From: Miniphocaeibacter sp964345925
Lineage (GTDB): Bacteria > Bacillota > Clostridia > Tissierellales > Peptoniphilaceae
Assembly: GCA_964345925.1 (NCBI GenBank)
Contig: CAYFSP010000005.1
Span: forward strand, 1-64,000
Direction of reading: 5' to 3'
DNA: 64,000 bases
Part shown: positions 15,409 to 25,195 of the stretch, one piece after another
Numbering within the stretch: position 1 is the stretch's first letter
Layout: each line of letters starts with the position of its first letter
The notes under the pieces: generated by a model
What the model saw: only the letters and a program-made list of their open reading frames with translations
What the model was told of the DNA's origin: nothing
Databases searched by the model: none
Position numbers and translations under genes: made by a program

Positions 15409-17224
15409 TAGAGATATAAAAAATAATGACTCAAATAAAGCAAATGCTTCTACTGAAAAAAAGGACATAAAAAAGGCAAAAGATTTTAAGAAGGCTTGGT
15501 CTCAACTATTATCATACTTTAAAAAATATAGTATACAGACTATAATAGCAATTTTATTTGCCTTTATAGGAACTTTTTTACTGTTAAAAGGACCAAATAA
15601 ATTAAGTGAAATAGCTGATTTAATCTTAGAAGGCCTTCAAGGTGAAATGAATGTAGAAAAAATTAAAAGCATTTGCTACTTTCTAGTGGTCATTTATTTA
15701 ATAGGAGCATCATTATTATATATACAAGAATTTTTAATGGTGACCGTTATACAGGGTGTATCAAAAAAATTAAGACAGAATATTTCGATTAAAATAAACA
15801 AATTGCCTTTAAAGTATTTTGATTCCAACACGCTGGGAGATATAATGAGTAGGGTTACAAATGATGTGGATTTAATAAGTCAGTCATTAAAACAGAGTAT
15901 TGGTTCATTGGCTGGTGCAATTGCAATGTTTTTTGGTTCTCTATTCATGATGTTTAAAACAGATGTAATACTGACATTTGCAGCCATTGGAGCAACTGTT
16001 GTCGGATTTGGTCTTATGATTTTCATAATGACAAAATCACAAAGATACTTCACTCAACAACAACAGTCATTGGGAAAGATGAATGGATATGTTGAAGAAA
16101 TGTATGGTGCACATACAATAGTAAGGGTTTATAATGCAGAGGAAGAAGTAAAGAAGGAATTTGATAATATAAATGAAGATCTATACAGTTCAGCATGGAA
16201 ATCACAGTTTATTTCAGGAATAATGAATCCTATAATGGGCTTTATTGGTAACTTTGGTTATGTTGCAGTTTCAGTAATAGGAGCAATAATGGTTTCTAAA
16301 GGCACAATATCCTTTGGAGTAATAATCGCTTTTATGATATATATTAGACAGTTTACAAATCCTTTAACTACAATAGCACAAGCAGCAACTAGTCTACAGT
16401 CTACAGCAGCTGCAGCAGAAAGAGTATTTGAGTTTTTAGATGAGAAGGAATTAGAAGACGAAAGCCATAAGACAAAGTATTTAAATCCTGAAGATGTTAA
16501 AGGAAATGTAGTTTTTGATCACGTGAAATTTGGTTATTCCGAAGACAAGATGATAATAAATGACTTTTCAGTGAAAACGAAAGCAGGACAGAAAATCGCA
16601 ATTGTTGGACCTACAGGTGCTGGAAAAACAACATTAGTAAATCTTTTAATGAGATTTTACGAAATAAATAGCGGTAATATATTTATTGATGATTATAATA
16701 TTAAGGATATTACGAGGGAAAATGTTCATGAACTATTTTGTATGGTATTACAGGACACTTGGATATTTGAAGGTACAATAAGGGAAAATGTCATTTATAG
16801 TAAAGAGGATGTAACGGATCAAGATGTAGTTGAAGCTTGTAAAGCTGTAGGTATGGATCATTATATAAGAACTTTACCAAAAGGATATGATACTGTTTTA
16901 GATAACAAAACTTCATTATCCCAAGGACAGAAACAACTTCTTACAATAGCAAGGGCAATGGTGGAAAATGCTCCAATGCTAATACTTGATGAAGCTACTA
17001 GTTCGGTGGATACGAGAACAGAGGAAATTATTCAAAAATCCATGGATAAATTAATGGAGGGCAGAACTTCATTTGTAATAGCCCATAGATTGTCTACAAT
17101 TAAAAATGCAGATATGATTTTAGTTATGAATAATGGTGATATAGTAGAAAATGGTAGTCATGATGAATTAATGGCAAAAAATGGTTTCTATACTAATTTA
17201 TATAATAGTCAATTTGAAAATTAA
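15398..17224 (+). CDS. ABC exporter half-transporter with catalytic NBD
   Basis: The 608-residue partner begins with a charged, lysine-rich 30-residue tail, then six membrane helices and an NBD: Walker A GPTGAGKTT near 404, signature LSQGQ near 507, Walker B LILDEATSSVD with the catalytic Glu, and switch histidine in IAHRLST. Its signature motif is altered (SQGQ rather than SGGQ), which matches the one-sided ATPase of heterodimers: its Walker B works with the other subunit's intact SGGQ. The overlap of 11 bases implies coupled synthesis. Substrate is probably a drug or lipid-like molecule. Confidence 0.87.
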   Translation: MKDNRDIKNNDSNKANASTEKKDIKKAKDFKKAWSQLLSYFKKYSIQTIIAILFAFIGTFLLLKGPNKLSEIADLILEGLQGEMNVEKIKSICYFLVVIYLIGASLLYIQEFLMVTVIQGVSKKLRQNISIKINKLPLKYFDSNTLGDIMSRVTNDVDLISQSLKQSIGSLAGAIAMFFGSLFMMFKTDVILTFAAIGATVVGFGLMIFIMTKSQRYFTQQQQSLGKMNGYVEEMYGAHTIVRVYNAEEEVKKEFDNINEDLYSSAWKSQFISGIMNPIMGFIGNFGYVAVSVIGAIMVSKGTISFGVIIAFMIYIRQFTNPLTTIAQAATSLQSTAAAAERVFEFLDEKELEDESHKTKYLNPEDVKGNVVFDHVKFGYSEDKMIINDFSVKTKAGQKIAIVGPTGAGKTTLVNLLMRFYEINSGNIFIDDYNIKDITRENVHELFCMVLQDTWIFEGTIRENVIYSKEDVTDQDVVEACKAVGMDHYIRTLPKGYDTVLDNKTSLSQGQKQLLTIARAMVENAPMLILDEATSSVDTRTEEIIQKSMDKLMEGRTSFVIAHRLSTIKNADMILVMNNGDIVENGSHDELMAKNGFYTNLYNSQFEN

Positions 17225-17226
17225 TA

Positions 17227-17259
17227 AAAACTATTCCAATTTTTTGGAATAGTTTTTTT
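17227..17259 (+). terminator. Rho-independent terminator after the ABC exporter
   Basis: A 12-bp stem (17227-17238 with 17245-17256) is followed by a T-run. Confidence 0.9.
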
Positions 17260-17308
17260 GTTTTAATATAATGGGTAATATATATGTATTAAACAATTAG
17301 GAGGCAAT

Positions 17309-18949
17309 ATGAATATACAATTTCTTGGTGCAGCAAAAATGATAACGGGTTCTAATTATCTTATTACTACAAAAAAATATAAATTCATAGTGGATTGTGG
17401 ATTATTTCAAGGAAATGAGGAAACGCAGAATTTAAATAAGAAACCATTTCAGTTTAATCCTGAAGAAATTGACTTTGCTATATTAACCCACGCACATATA
17501 GATCATAGTGGAAGAATTCCATTACTGGTGAAAAATGGTTTTAGAAAAAAGATTTATGCAACAAAACCAACAGTTGATCTATGTAAAATTATGTTACTCG
17601 ATAGCGCTAAAATTCAAGAATCGGATATTGAATGGGATAATAGAAAGAGACAAAGAGCGGGCAAACCATTAATAGAGCCATTATATACCTATAAAGATGC
17701 AGAGAATTCACTTAATTATTTTTCAGAAGGATATTATGATGAATTAATAGAGATAAATGAGGATATTACCATAAGATTTTCTGATGCAGGTCATATTTTA
17801 GGATCTGCCATAGTTGAGCTATGGGTAAAAGAGGAGGAAAGAACGAGTAAAATAGTTTTCTCCGGAGATTTAGGAATGCCAAACAAGCCAATATTAAATA
17901 ATCCAAGCTATATAGAAGAGGCCGATTATTTAGTTGTGGAATCCACCTATGGAAATTCTGTACACGAAAACTATAAAAATATTATTGGGCAATTAATAAA
18001 AATAATAGATGATATTTCATTAAAAGGAGGTACTGTAATAATACCTGCTTTTGCAGTTGGTAGGACTCAGGAAATAATATATGAATTAAATAATTATTAT
18101 GAGAATAATCATGAAATAGAATATCATAAACGAATACCTATATATGTTGATAGTCCAATGGCTTTAAGAGCAACTGAAGCGTTTTTAAAAAATACTTATT
18201 TTTTTAATAGTAGCGCTAAAAAACAAATACTCGACGGAGATAATATATTCAACTTTGAAAATCTTCATTATATTAGCTCAACAGATGAATCAATTGCTTT
18301 AAATAAAGTAAGGTTTCCTAGAGTTATAATATCATCATCAGGAATGGCAAATGCTGGTAGGGTTAGACATCATTTAAAACATAATCTATGGGATGAAAAC
18401 AGTGCTGTAGTATTTGTAGGATATCAGGCTAAGGGCACTCTTGGAAGAATACTTTTAGATGGAAAAAATATGGTTAAAATTTTAGGAGAGGAAATTGCAG
18501 TTAAAGCTGAAATCTATAATTTAGATGGATTTTCCGGTCATGCAGATGAACCTATGCTACTCGATTGGATAAATAATTTTAAAAGAAAACCTAAGAAGGT
18601 TTTTATAGTACATGGGGAAAATAATGAACAGGAAGAATTTGCTAAAACATTAAAGAATAATTTGAATTTAAACTGCATTATTCCTTCTATGAATTCTAAA
18701 TATGAATTAATTCCTGAAAAGGATAGATATTTTGAAAAGAAAACAAAAGAGGAAATGGAATTCGATCTTCATATGGATATAGAGGAGACTATAGAGAAAC
18801 TTAAGCGTTTAAAAGAAAATGAATTAAGCATTAATTTTGATAATATCGATATGAAAAAATATAGTGAAGTTAAGAGAAGTTTAAATGAAATAAAAAATAA
18901 TATGATGGAATTAGCAGGGTACATGGAAAATAATAATAAAAGGAAGTGA
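17309..18949 (+). CDS. Metallo-beta-lactamase/beta-CASP nuclease
   Basis: The 546-residue protein has the MBL motif THAHIDHSG near residues 60-68, AGHILGSA and FSGDLG for the other metal ligands, then the beta-CASP insert and IVHGENNEQ of the RMMBL tail. This is the CPSF73-like RNA-processing nuclease family. A further 80-residue charged helical tail (about 465-546) is unusual. It stands alone with an AGGAGG site. RNase J is related but carries a different C-terminal domain. The RNA substrate is unknown. Confidence 0.8.
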   Translation: MNIQFLGAAKMITGSNYLITTKKYKFIVDCGLFQGNEETQNLNKKPFQFNPEEIDFAILTHAHIDHSGRIPLLVKNGFRKKIYATKPTVDLCKIMLLDSAKIQESDIEWDNRKRQRAGKPLIEPLYTYKDAENSLNYFSEGYYDELIEINEDITIRFSDAGHILGSAIVELWVKEEERTSKIVFSGDLGMPNKPILNNPSYIEEADYLVVESTYGNSVHENYKNIIGQLIKIIDDISLKGGTVIIPAFAVGRTQEIIYELNNYYENNHEIEYHKRIPIYVDSPMALRATEAFLKNTYFFNSSAKKQILDGDNIFNFENLHYISSTDESIALNKVRFPRVIISSSGMANAGRVRHHLKHNLWDENSAVVFVGYQAKGTLGRILLDGKNMVKILGEEIAVKAEIYNLDGFSGHADEPMLLDWINNFKRKPKKVFIVHGENNEQEEFAKTLKNNLNLNCIIPSMNSKYELIPEKDRYFEKKTKEEMEFDLHMDIEETIEKLKRLKENELSINFDNIDMKKYSEVKRSLNEIKNNMMELAGYMENNNKRK

Positions 18950-18966
18950 CTTTGTCACTTCCTTTA
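18940..18966. terminator. Hairpin between converging genes
   Basis: A perfect 11-bp stem (18940-18950 with 18954-18964, loop TTT) overlaps the nuclease stop codon and touches the stop of the leftward ATPase gene. It probably ends both transcripts, although the T-tracts are short. Confidence 0.65.
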
Positions 18967-19692
18967 AACTTCTAAAACCCTTTTTAAAAAATCTTTAGTT
19001 CTACTATGTTCTGGATTGTTGAAAATCTTTTCAGGCTTTCCTTCTTCTAAAATTATTCCCTCATCCATAAATACAATTCTACTACCAACTTCTCTGGCAA
19101 AATTCATTTCATGGGTTACAACAACCATAGTCATACCTTCTTTTGCTAGAGATTTCATAACCTCTAGTACATCTCCAACCATTTCAGGATCGAGTGCAGA
19201 GGTGGCTTCATCAAAAAGCATAACCTTTGGATCCATTGCCAATGCTCTAGCAATTGCAACTCTCTGTTTTTGACCGCCTGATAAACTGTTAGGATATGCA
19301 TCTATCTTGTCGGATAAACCCATTTTACTAAGTAAATCTTCAGAAATTTTTCTTGCTTCCTCCTGTGAAAGATTTTTTACCTTTATAGGTGCAAGAGATA
19401 TATTCTCGTTAACTGTTAAATGAGGGAAAAGATTAAAATGTTGAAACACCATTCCCATCTCTTGACGAATAATATTTATATCAGTTTTTTTATTGGTAAT
19501 CTCCTTATCCTCTAAGAAGATTTTACCCTTAGTAGGTTCTTCTAACCTTGTTAAACATCTTAAAAAAGTCGATTTACCAGAACCAGAAGGTCCAATAACA
19601 ACAACCACTTCGCCTTTTTCTATCTCAATATTCATACCTTTTAAAACTTCTTTTTTTCCAAAGGATTTGTGTAAATTTTCAACCTTAATCAC
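18964..19692 (-). CDS. glnQ: Polar amino-acid ABC transporter, ATP-binding protein
   Basis: The 242-residue ATPase drives import of a polar amino acid. It has Walker A GPSGSGKST near 34, signature LSGGQ near 136, Walker B VMLFDEATSALDPE near 158 and VVVTHEM. The wording is that of the GlnQ/HisP group. It starts with GTG inside the last codons of the permease gene, so the two are coupled. Specificity (glutamine, cystine, histidine or other) cannot be read from the ATPase. Confidence 0.87.
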   Translation of the reverse strand: MIKVENLHKSFGKKEVLKGMNIEIEKGEVVVVIGPSGSGKSTFLRCLTRLEEPTKGKIFLEDKEITNKKTDINIIRQEMGMVFQHFNLFPHLTVNENISLAPIKVKNLSQEEARKISEDLLSKMGLSDKIDAYPNSLSGGQKQRVAIARALAMDPKVMLFDEATSALDPEMVGDVLEVMKSLAKEGMTMVVVTHEMNFAREVGSRIVFMDEGIILEEGKPEKIFNNPEHSRTKDFLKRVLEV

Positions 19693-20353
19693 TTACCTTC
19701 ATTCTCCTTTCAAATGTAGCAACAACTCTAGAAAGAGTAAAAGTTATTGTGAAGTAAATAGCCATAGCAACTAAAATAGATGCTGTAACTTCATAAGATG
19801 ATGCTTTTACTCTATCTGTAGTATACATTACCTCAGTTACTCCAATAACGGTTAAAGTGGAAGTCTCCTTTATTATTGCAATAAATTCATTACCTAAAGT
19901 AGGTAGTATATTTTTTATTGCCTGTGGAATAATTACATATCTCATGGTTTTCCCATAACCTAGTCCCAATGAACGAGATGCTTCCATTTGTCCCTTATCA
20001 ACTGAATTAATACCTGAGCGTATTATTTCTGAAACATAGGCAGCACTATTTAAAGACATTGCAATAGCTCCTGAGAAAAATGGTGTTAATCTGAAACCTA
20101 TGGTTTGTGGAACGAAGAAAATAAAAAAGACTTGTACCATTAACGGAGTACATCTAAAAAGCTCTAAATATGCTAAAGCTATAGCTCTTAATACCTTAAA
20201 TTTTGATAGTCTAAATAATGATAAAATCATTCCTAATAATATTCCAAAGAATATTCCAATTAATGATAACAATAAAGTCGTTTTTATACCTGTAATAAAC
20301 ATATATTTAAAGCCAAAAACCTTTTTGAAGCTTTCTATACCTAAATTACCCAT
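19685..20353 (-). CDS. Polar amino-acid ABC transporter, permease
   Basis: The 222-residue permease of the HisMQ/GlnP family has about five membrane helices. The EAA loop reads EASRSLGLGYGKTMRYVIIPQA and contacts the ATPase. The N-terminus begins inside the membrane, with no fused binding domain. An AGGAGG site precedes ATG 20353. A single permease gene implies a homodimer. It lies behind an intercistronic hairpin that may lower its level relative to the binding protein. Confidence 0.87.
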   Translation of the reverse strand: MGNLGIESFKKVFGFKYMFITGIKTTLLLSLIGIFFGILLGMILSLFRLSKFKVLRAIALAYLELFRCTPLMVQVFFIFFVPQTIGFRLTPFFSGAIAMSLNSAAYVSEIIRSGINSVDKGQMEASRSLGLGYGKTMRYVIIPQAIKNILPTLGNEFIAIIKETSTLTVIGVTEVMYTTDRVKASSYEVTASILVAMAIYFTITFTLSRVVATFERRMKVSD

Positions 20354-20373
20354 TAATACCTCCTAAACAATAT

Positions 20374-20401
20374 AAAAGAGTTTGAATTTTCAAACTCTTT
20401 T
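20374..20401 (-). terminator. Intercistronic hairpin between binding protein and permease
   Basis: A perfect 13-bp stem (20374-20386 with 20389-20401) ends in an AT-rich tail on the minus strand, just before the permease ribosome site. It likely acts as a partial terminator or 3'-end stabiliser that gives more binding protein than permease. Confidence 0.7.
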
Positions 20402-20438
20402 ATGTATTTTTATTTTGTTGAATCAGTAGGAGGTTGGT

Positions 20439-21398
20439 TTATTCCTCAACAACTCCAGCTAATTCATTACTATCTACAACTATTTTATCAAGAGTTTTAT
20501 TATCTTTGATCTCTTTAATAAATTTATCTAAATACTCTTTAAACTCTGTATCATCTTTCTTTACAGCGCCTGCAAAACCTGATTCACCAGGGTATTCTAA
20601 ACCTTTAACTGTAGTTAAGTCTGGGTTTTGAGCCATGAAAGCTTCAGCGATTATATCTTCAACTAGGATTCCATCTATTTGTCCTGCCTGTAAAGCTAAG
20701 ATTAAATCGGCATAGCTTTTTAAATATAATGAATTATCACCTTCAGTTGCTTTAGGGAAATGTTGAATAGTCACTTCTTCTTGAACTGTTCCCATTTGGT
20801 TACCAAATTTAAAGTCATCAGGAATATCTTTTTCTGATTTATATTTATCCACATCAGATTCCTTAATAAGTAAAACTAGATTTGGTGCAAAATAATCTTC
20901 AGTAAAAGTTACCCGCTCAGCTCTTTCTGGAGTGTTGTTCATTCCAGCTAAAACTAGATTATACATATCCGTACCTAAGCCTGTTATAAGACTATCAAAA
21001 GATGTATCAACAATTTCTAATTCTACATTCATTTTCTTAGCTAATAGTCTTGCCATTTCCATATCTATACCACATTCAACAGAGTCTCCATCAATTGGTA
21101 ATCTAAATTCATATGGTGGGTATGTAGCATTTGTTGCCACAATTAATTTACCATTTTTTAATATTTTACTCATAGTACTATTTTCTGAAAAGTCTTCAGC
21201 TTTTAAAGAGTCAACTTCTACTTCATACTTTTCTCTCATCTTTTCCAAGCCTTCACCTGTTAATTCAATGGTGGTTTTTGCTACAGGCTTTGAACTCTCA
21301 CCTGTACTTTTAGTACTTTCTTTTTTTTCTACTTTTTCACATGCAGTTAAAGCAAATACTGCAACCAATAATAATGCTAAAATCTTTTTTTTCATCAT
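20439..21398 (-). CDS. Amino-acid ABC transporter, substrate-binding lipoprotein
   Basis: The 319-residue protein has a lipoprotein signal with lipobox LTAC and lipidated Cys20, a Ser/Lys-rich linker, then a family-3 binding fold: NATYPPYEFR, GIDMEMARLLAKKM, FDSLITGLGTDMYNLVLAGM and TPERAERVTFTEDY. These resemble glutamine-, arginine- and cystine-type binders. An extra stretch of about 35 residues lies between linker and domain. It is first in the importer operon, downstream of a T-box, so uptake is probably switched on when the cognate tRNA is uncharged. Confidence 0.87.
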   Translation of the reverse strand: MMKKKILALLLVAVFALTACEKVEKKESTKSTGESSKPVAKTTIELTGEGLEKMREKYEVEVDSLKAEDFSENSTMSKILKNGKLIVATNATYPPYEFRLPIDGDSVECGIDMEMARLLAKKMNVELEIVDTSFDSLITGLGTDMYNLVLAGMNNTPERAERVTFTEDYFAPNLVLLIKESDVDKYKSEKDIPDDFKFGNQMGTVQEEVTIQHFPKATEGDNSLYLKSYADLILALQAGQIDGILVEDIIAEAFMAQNPDLTTVKGLEYPGESGFAGAVKKDDTEFKEYLDKFIKEIKDNKTLDKIVVDSNELAGVVEE

Positions 21399-21744
21399 TT
21401 CCTCCTAAAATTTTTTAGATATTCACTAGGTTAAACCATTTGTTAATATAGGTTTAATATTGAGTTTATATAGTTTTAACAAGTATAAATTAAGATGGAT
21501 ATATTATTATGATTTATATTTGTATTTAACTTTGTATAAGTATATATAGCAGTATACTTTAAACTCATAATAAAAATATATTTTGAAATCTTTGCATACG
21601 ATTTGTAAAATACTTCATATACAATTAATTGAAGAAGTATTGGGCAGATTGTTCATAGCAGGCTTCGTTATTCAAAATTTGTTTTTGAGTATAATTATCT
21701 GCTGACCTACCAACAATTTGCAAAGCAAATTGGGTTAGGTAAAT
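21399..21744 (-). other. Non-coding stretch between T-box and binding-protein gene
   Basis: There is no gene here on either strand. It contains an imperfect 16-bp hairpin (about 21725-21741 with 21704-21722), a nested stem (AGCAG and CTGCT arms around 21657-21705) and an 8-bp stem near 21608-21642. A possible minus-strand promoter, TTGTTA at 21477-21482 and TATTAA at 21454-21459 with a 17-nt spacer, could give T-box-independent transcription of the importer. Confidence 0.45.
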
Positions 21745-21970
21745 AAAAAACGCCCCTTTCCTACTGGAAAGAGACGAACAAATCCGCGGTACCACTCTAA
21801 TTGATATATACTATATCCTCTCAAACTATAACGTAGTTACCGTATATTATTTACAAATGTTCATAATATAAACTCCCTAGTCCTCAACTTACACAGATTA
21901 TGTTGACTTTCACCATACTCAACTCGCTAAAATAATTTTTGCATAAATTCCTAGTTCAAAGTAAATCATT
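21745..21970 (-). promoter_or_regulatory. T-box leader (tRNA-sensing riboswitch)
   Basis: On the minus strand the leader carries AGAGTGGTACCGCGG (T-box core at 21784-21797), then a terminator hairpin (21751-21775) ending in TTTTTT at 21745-21750. Upstream are AGCGAG and GGTGAAAG, which match Stem I elements. The AGAG before the T-box can pair with CTCT of the terminator to form the antiterminator. Specifier codon and amino acid could not be settled by eye. The next gene downstream is the amino-acid binding protein. Confidence 0.92.
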
Positions 21971-21976
21971 AGAGTT

Positions 21977-22005
21977 ATTCTATAAAATTTTTACTATAAT
22001 GTCAA
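21977..22005 (-). promoter_or_regulatory. Promoter of the T-box transcript
   Basis: On the minus strand, TTGACA (22000-22005) and TAGAAT (21977-21982) are 17 nt apart. They place the start near 21970. Confidence 0.7.
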
Positions 22006-22084
22006 GTTTTAAATAAAAAGATTTATATAAATGTAAAGACCTATATCATATATATACTTTGTATTATTAATGAAATGATTATGT

Positions 22085-22090
22085 TATAAT
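22085..22090 (+). promoter_or_regulatory. -10 box of the glycogen operon
   Basis: A consensus TATAAT lies about 50 nt before the glgB start. No good -35 is found at 16-18 nt, so an activator may be needed. This is the only evident promoter for a run of nine closely packed genes. Confidence 0.4.
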
Positions 22091-22137
22091 CAAGGAAATA
22101 TGGGGAATAATAGTTATATAGAGAAAAGGAGATTGTT

Positions 22138-24036
22138 ATGAAAAAATCTATTAAGAAATACTATTATACAGATTATGGAGAAGAAGATGCTTACTTATAT
22201 AATAAAGGTTTAAATGATAGATCATATAAGTTTTTTGGAGCTCATAAATTTGTTGAAGATGAAAAAGAAAGTATTAGATTTACAGTTTGGGCACCTAATG
22301 CAAAAGAGGTTTTTCTAATTGGCGATTTTAACGATTGGAATGAAACTAATCTACCAATGAAAAAACTAGGTGAAACAGGTGTTTGGGTTATAAATGTTTT
22401 TGATGTTAAAGAATACGACTCCTATAAATATAAAATTATTACATATTCTGGTGAAGCTAGATATAAAGCAGATCCTTATGCTTTTCATGCAGAGCTAAAA
22501 CCTAAAACAGCATCTAAATATTATAATTTAGACGGCTATAAATGGAATGATAAAAAGTGGTTGAATAAGAAGAAAAAAATTGATGTATATAAAAGTCCAA
22601 TGAATATATATGAAGTAAATTTGGCTTCGTGGAAGAAAAAGGAAAATGGAGATTATTTCTCTTATAGGGAATATGCCGATGAATTGGTGGATTATGTAAA
22701 GGAGATGAACTATACCCATGTAGAGATTATGCCTATTACAGAATATCCTTATGATGGCTCATGGGGTTATCAAACAACTGGTTATTTTGCACCTACTTCT
22801 AGATTTGGAACTCCTAAGGACTTTATGTATTTAGTGGATAGATTTCATCAAAGAAATATTGGAGTAATTTTAGATTGGGTTCCTCTTCATTTCTGTAAGG
22901 ATGATTTTGGTTTAGCAAGGTTTGACGGTACAGGTTTATATGAATCTCGAAATCCATATGAATCAGAAAATGAACAATGGGGTACGTTGAACTTTGATTA
23001 TAGGAAAAATGAAGTTAGAAATTTTTTAATATCTTCAGCACTTTATTGGCATGATTATTATCATATAGACGGAATAAGAGTTGATGCAGTGGCCTATATG
23101 CTATATTTGGATTTTATGGGTAAGAATATAAAAAATGAAGACGGTGGAAATATAAATATAGATGCTGTTAGATTTATTAAAGATCTAAATGAGAAAGTAT
23201 TTAATTACTATCCTGACACTTTAATGATTGCAGAAGAGTCTACAGCTTGGCCTAATGTTACTAAACCAATAGACGCTGACGGGCTTTGATTTAATTTTAA
23301 ATGGAATATGGGATGGATGAATGATACTTTAAAATATGCAAGAATGGATCCTTACTTTAGAAAGGATAATCACAACCTTCTTACATTTAGTTTAATGTAT
23401 GCTTTTAGTGAAAATTATATTCTACCATTTAGTCATGACGAAGTAGTTCATATGAAGGGGTCATTAATTAATAAAATGCCAGGGGACTACGAGCAAAAAT
23501 TTGATGGTCTAAGACTTTTAATGATGTATATGTATGGACATCCAGGTAAGAAATTGAATTTTATGGGTAACGAAATTGCTCAATTCGATGAGTGGGATGA
23601 ATGGAATTCCATAACATGGACCGTTTTAGAATACGATAAACATATGGAATATAAAAAATTTATTTCAGATTTAAATAAATTATATATTAAGGAAAAATCC
23701 CTTTGGGAAAGAGATGTGGTTAGTGAAGGATTTAATTGGTTGGAAGTGGACAATAAGAATGAATCTGTTCTAATTTTTGAAAGGATTTCAGAAGAGGAAA
23801 AAATTATATGTGTTTATAATTTTACGCCTGTCGAAAGAAGAGATTATCCAATTGGAGTAGATAAGGAAGGTGGATACTCTGTAATTTTTAATAGTAATAT
23901 GAAAAAATATGGAGGAGATATAATAAGAAATAAACATTATAAATCAAAGAAGGAAGCTTTCCATTCCAAAGAAAATAGTATAAGGGTTAATATACCACCA
24001 TTAGGTGCTATGTTTATAAAGTATAAGAAAAAATAG
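22138..24036 (+). pseudogene. glgB: 1,4-alpha-glucan branching enzyme, interrupted by an in-frame UGA
   Basis: GlgB makes alpha-1,6 branches in glycogen. The reading frame shows the N-terminal CBM48 domain (FTVWAPNAKEVFLIGDFNDW), the GH13 barrel with nucleophile in GIRVDAVAYM (near 313), acid/base in MIAEEST (near 364) and the third acid in SHDEVVH (near 431). Codon 384 (23287-23289) is TGA where the family has glycine (GGL-G-F). The frame resumes at once and stays intact to 24036, about 632 residues. The upstream piece alone lacks the third catalytic acid. It could be a nonsense mutation, a read-through site or a sequencing error. Confidence 0.8.
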
Positions 24037-24045
24037 GAGGTAGGC

Positions 24046-25185
24046 ATGAAAGCAAGAAAACGTGTTGTAGCTATGTTATTAGCTGGTGGGCAAGGGTCTA
24101 GATTGAAAGGACTTACTAAAAATGTTGCCAAACCTGCTGTGCCATTTGGTGGGAAATACAGAATTATAGATTTTGCACTGAGTAATGCAACGAATTCTGA
24201 TATTAGAGATATTGGAATTTTGACACAGTATAAGCCATTTTTATTAAATGCACATTTAGGTAATGGTGCAGCTTGGGATTTTGATAGAAATGGTGGTGGC
24301 TTAAGAATTTTATCTCCATATTCTACTGAAAAAGGTGGAAAATGGTATGAGGGTACTGCTAATGCCATATATGAGAATATGGATAATTTAGATGATTTAA
24401 ACCCAGATTACGTACTTATGCTATCAGGCGATCATATTTATAAAATGAATTATAATGATTTATTGGACTATCATAAAGAGAAGAATTCCGTATGTACAAT
24501 TGCAGTTATGGAAGTTCCATGGGATGAAGCTTCAAGATTTGGAATATTAAATACCGATAAGGACAATAAAATAATCGAATTTGATGAAAAACCAGAACAT
24601 CCTAAAAATAATTTAGCATCAATGGGAATATATATGTTCGATTGGAAAGTGTTAAGGGAATTTTTAATTAAAGATGCTAAAGATCCTAACTCAGAACATG
24701 ATTTTGGTAAGAATGTACTACCTAGTATTTTAGAGGAAGGCAATGAGATGTTTGCTTGGAAGTTCGATGGGTACTGGAAAGATGTTGGAACTGTTAAAAG
24801 TTACTGGGAAGCTAATTTAGATCTATTAAAAGAAGATAACACCCTTGATTTATACGACAAAAAAACGAGAATATTTACAAAAGCAAAAAATTTGCCTCCA
24901 CATTTTATTGCACCTTCAGGAGTTGTTCAAAAGGCTTTAATAAACGAAGCGTGTAGAATTTATGGAAATGTTGAAAATTCTGTTTTATTCTCTAGTGTAG
25001 TCGTTGAAGAGGGAGCTGAAGTTCATAGTTCTGTAATATTATCAAATGTAACAATTAAAAAGGGCGCTAAAATATATAATACCGTTATAAATGAGGATAT
25101 TGTAATAGAAGAAGGGCAGGAAATAGGTAAACCGAATGACGATAAAGTATATCTTGTGTCAGAAGATGGCATTAACGCTGAGTAG
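24046..25185 (+). CDS. glgC: Glucose-1-phosphate adenylyltransferase
   Basis: The 379-residue enzyme makes ADP-glucose from glucose 1-phosphate and ATP, the committed step of glycogen synthesis. The nucleotidyl-transfer loop LLAGGQGSRLKGLT is intact near residues 11-24, with the sugar-site segment FDEKPEHP and the substrate site LSGDHIYKM. A left-handed beta-helix with hexad repeats follows residue 290. It starts 9 nt after glgB with an AGGAGG site. Together with GlgD it should form the GlgCD heterotetramer known from Bacillota. Confidence 0.92.
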   Translation: MKARKRVVAMLLAGGQGSRLKGLTKNVAKPAVPFGGKYRIIDFALSNATNSDIRDIGILTQYKPFLLNAHLGNGAAWDFDRNGGGLRILSPYSTEKGGKWYEGTANAIYENMDNLDDLNPDYVLMLSGDHIYKMNYNDLLDYHKEKNSVCTIAVMEVPWDEASRFGILNTDKDNKIIEFDEKPEHPKNNLASMGIYMFDWKVLREFLIKDAKDPNSEHDFGKNVLPSILEEGNEMFAWKFDGYWKDVGTVKSYWEANLDLLKEDNTLDLYDKKTRIFTKAKNLPPHFIAPSGVVQKALINEACRIYGNVENSVLFSSVVVEEGAEVHSSVILSNVTIKKGAKIYNTVINEDIVIEEGQEIGKPNDDKVYLVSEDGINAE

Positions 25186-25195
25186 GAGGTAGTTT

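Noticed and set aside
22138..23289. Treating the two glgB halves as two separate genes
   Set aside because: They are in the same frame, separated by one stop codon, and each lacks essential catalytic residues.
23287..23289. Selenocysteine insertion in glgB
   Set aside because: The position is a structural glycine in the family and no SECIS-like hairpin was obvious just downstream.
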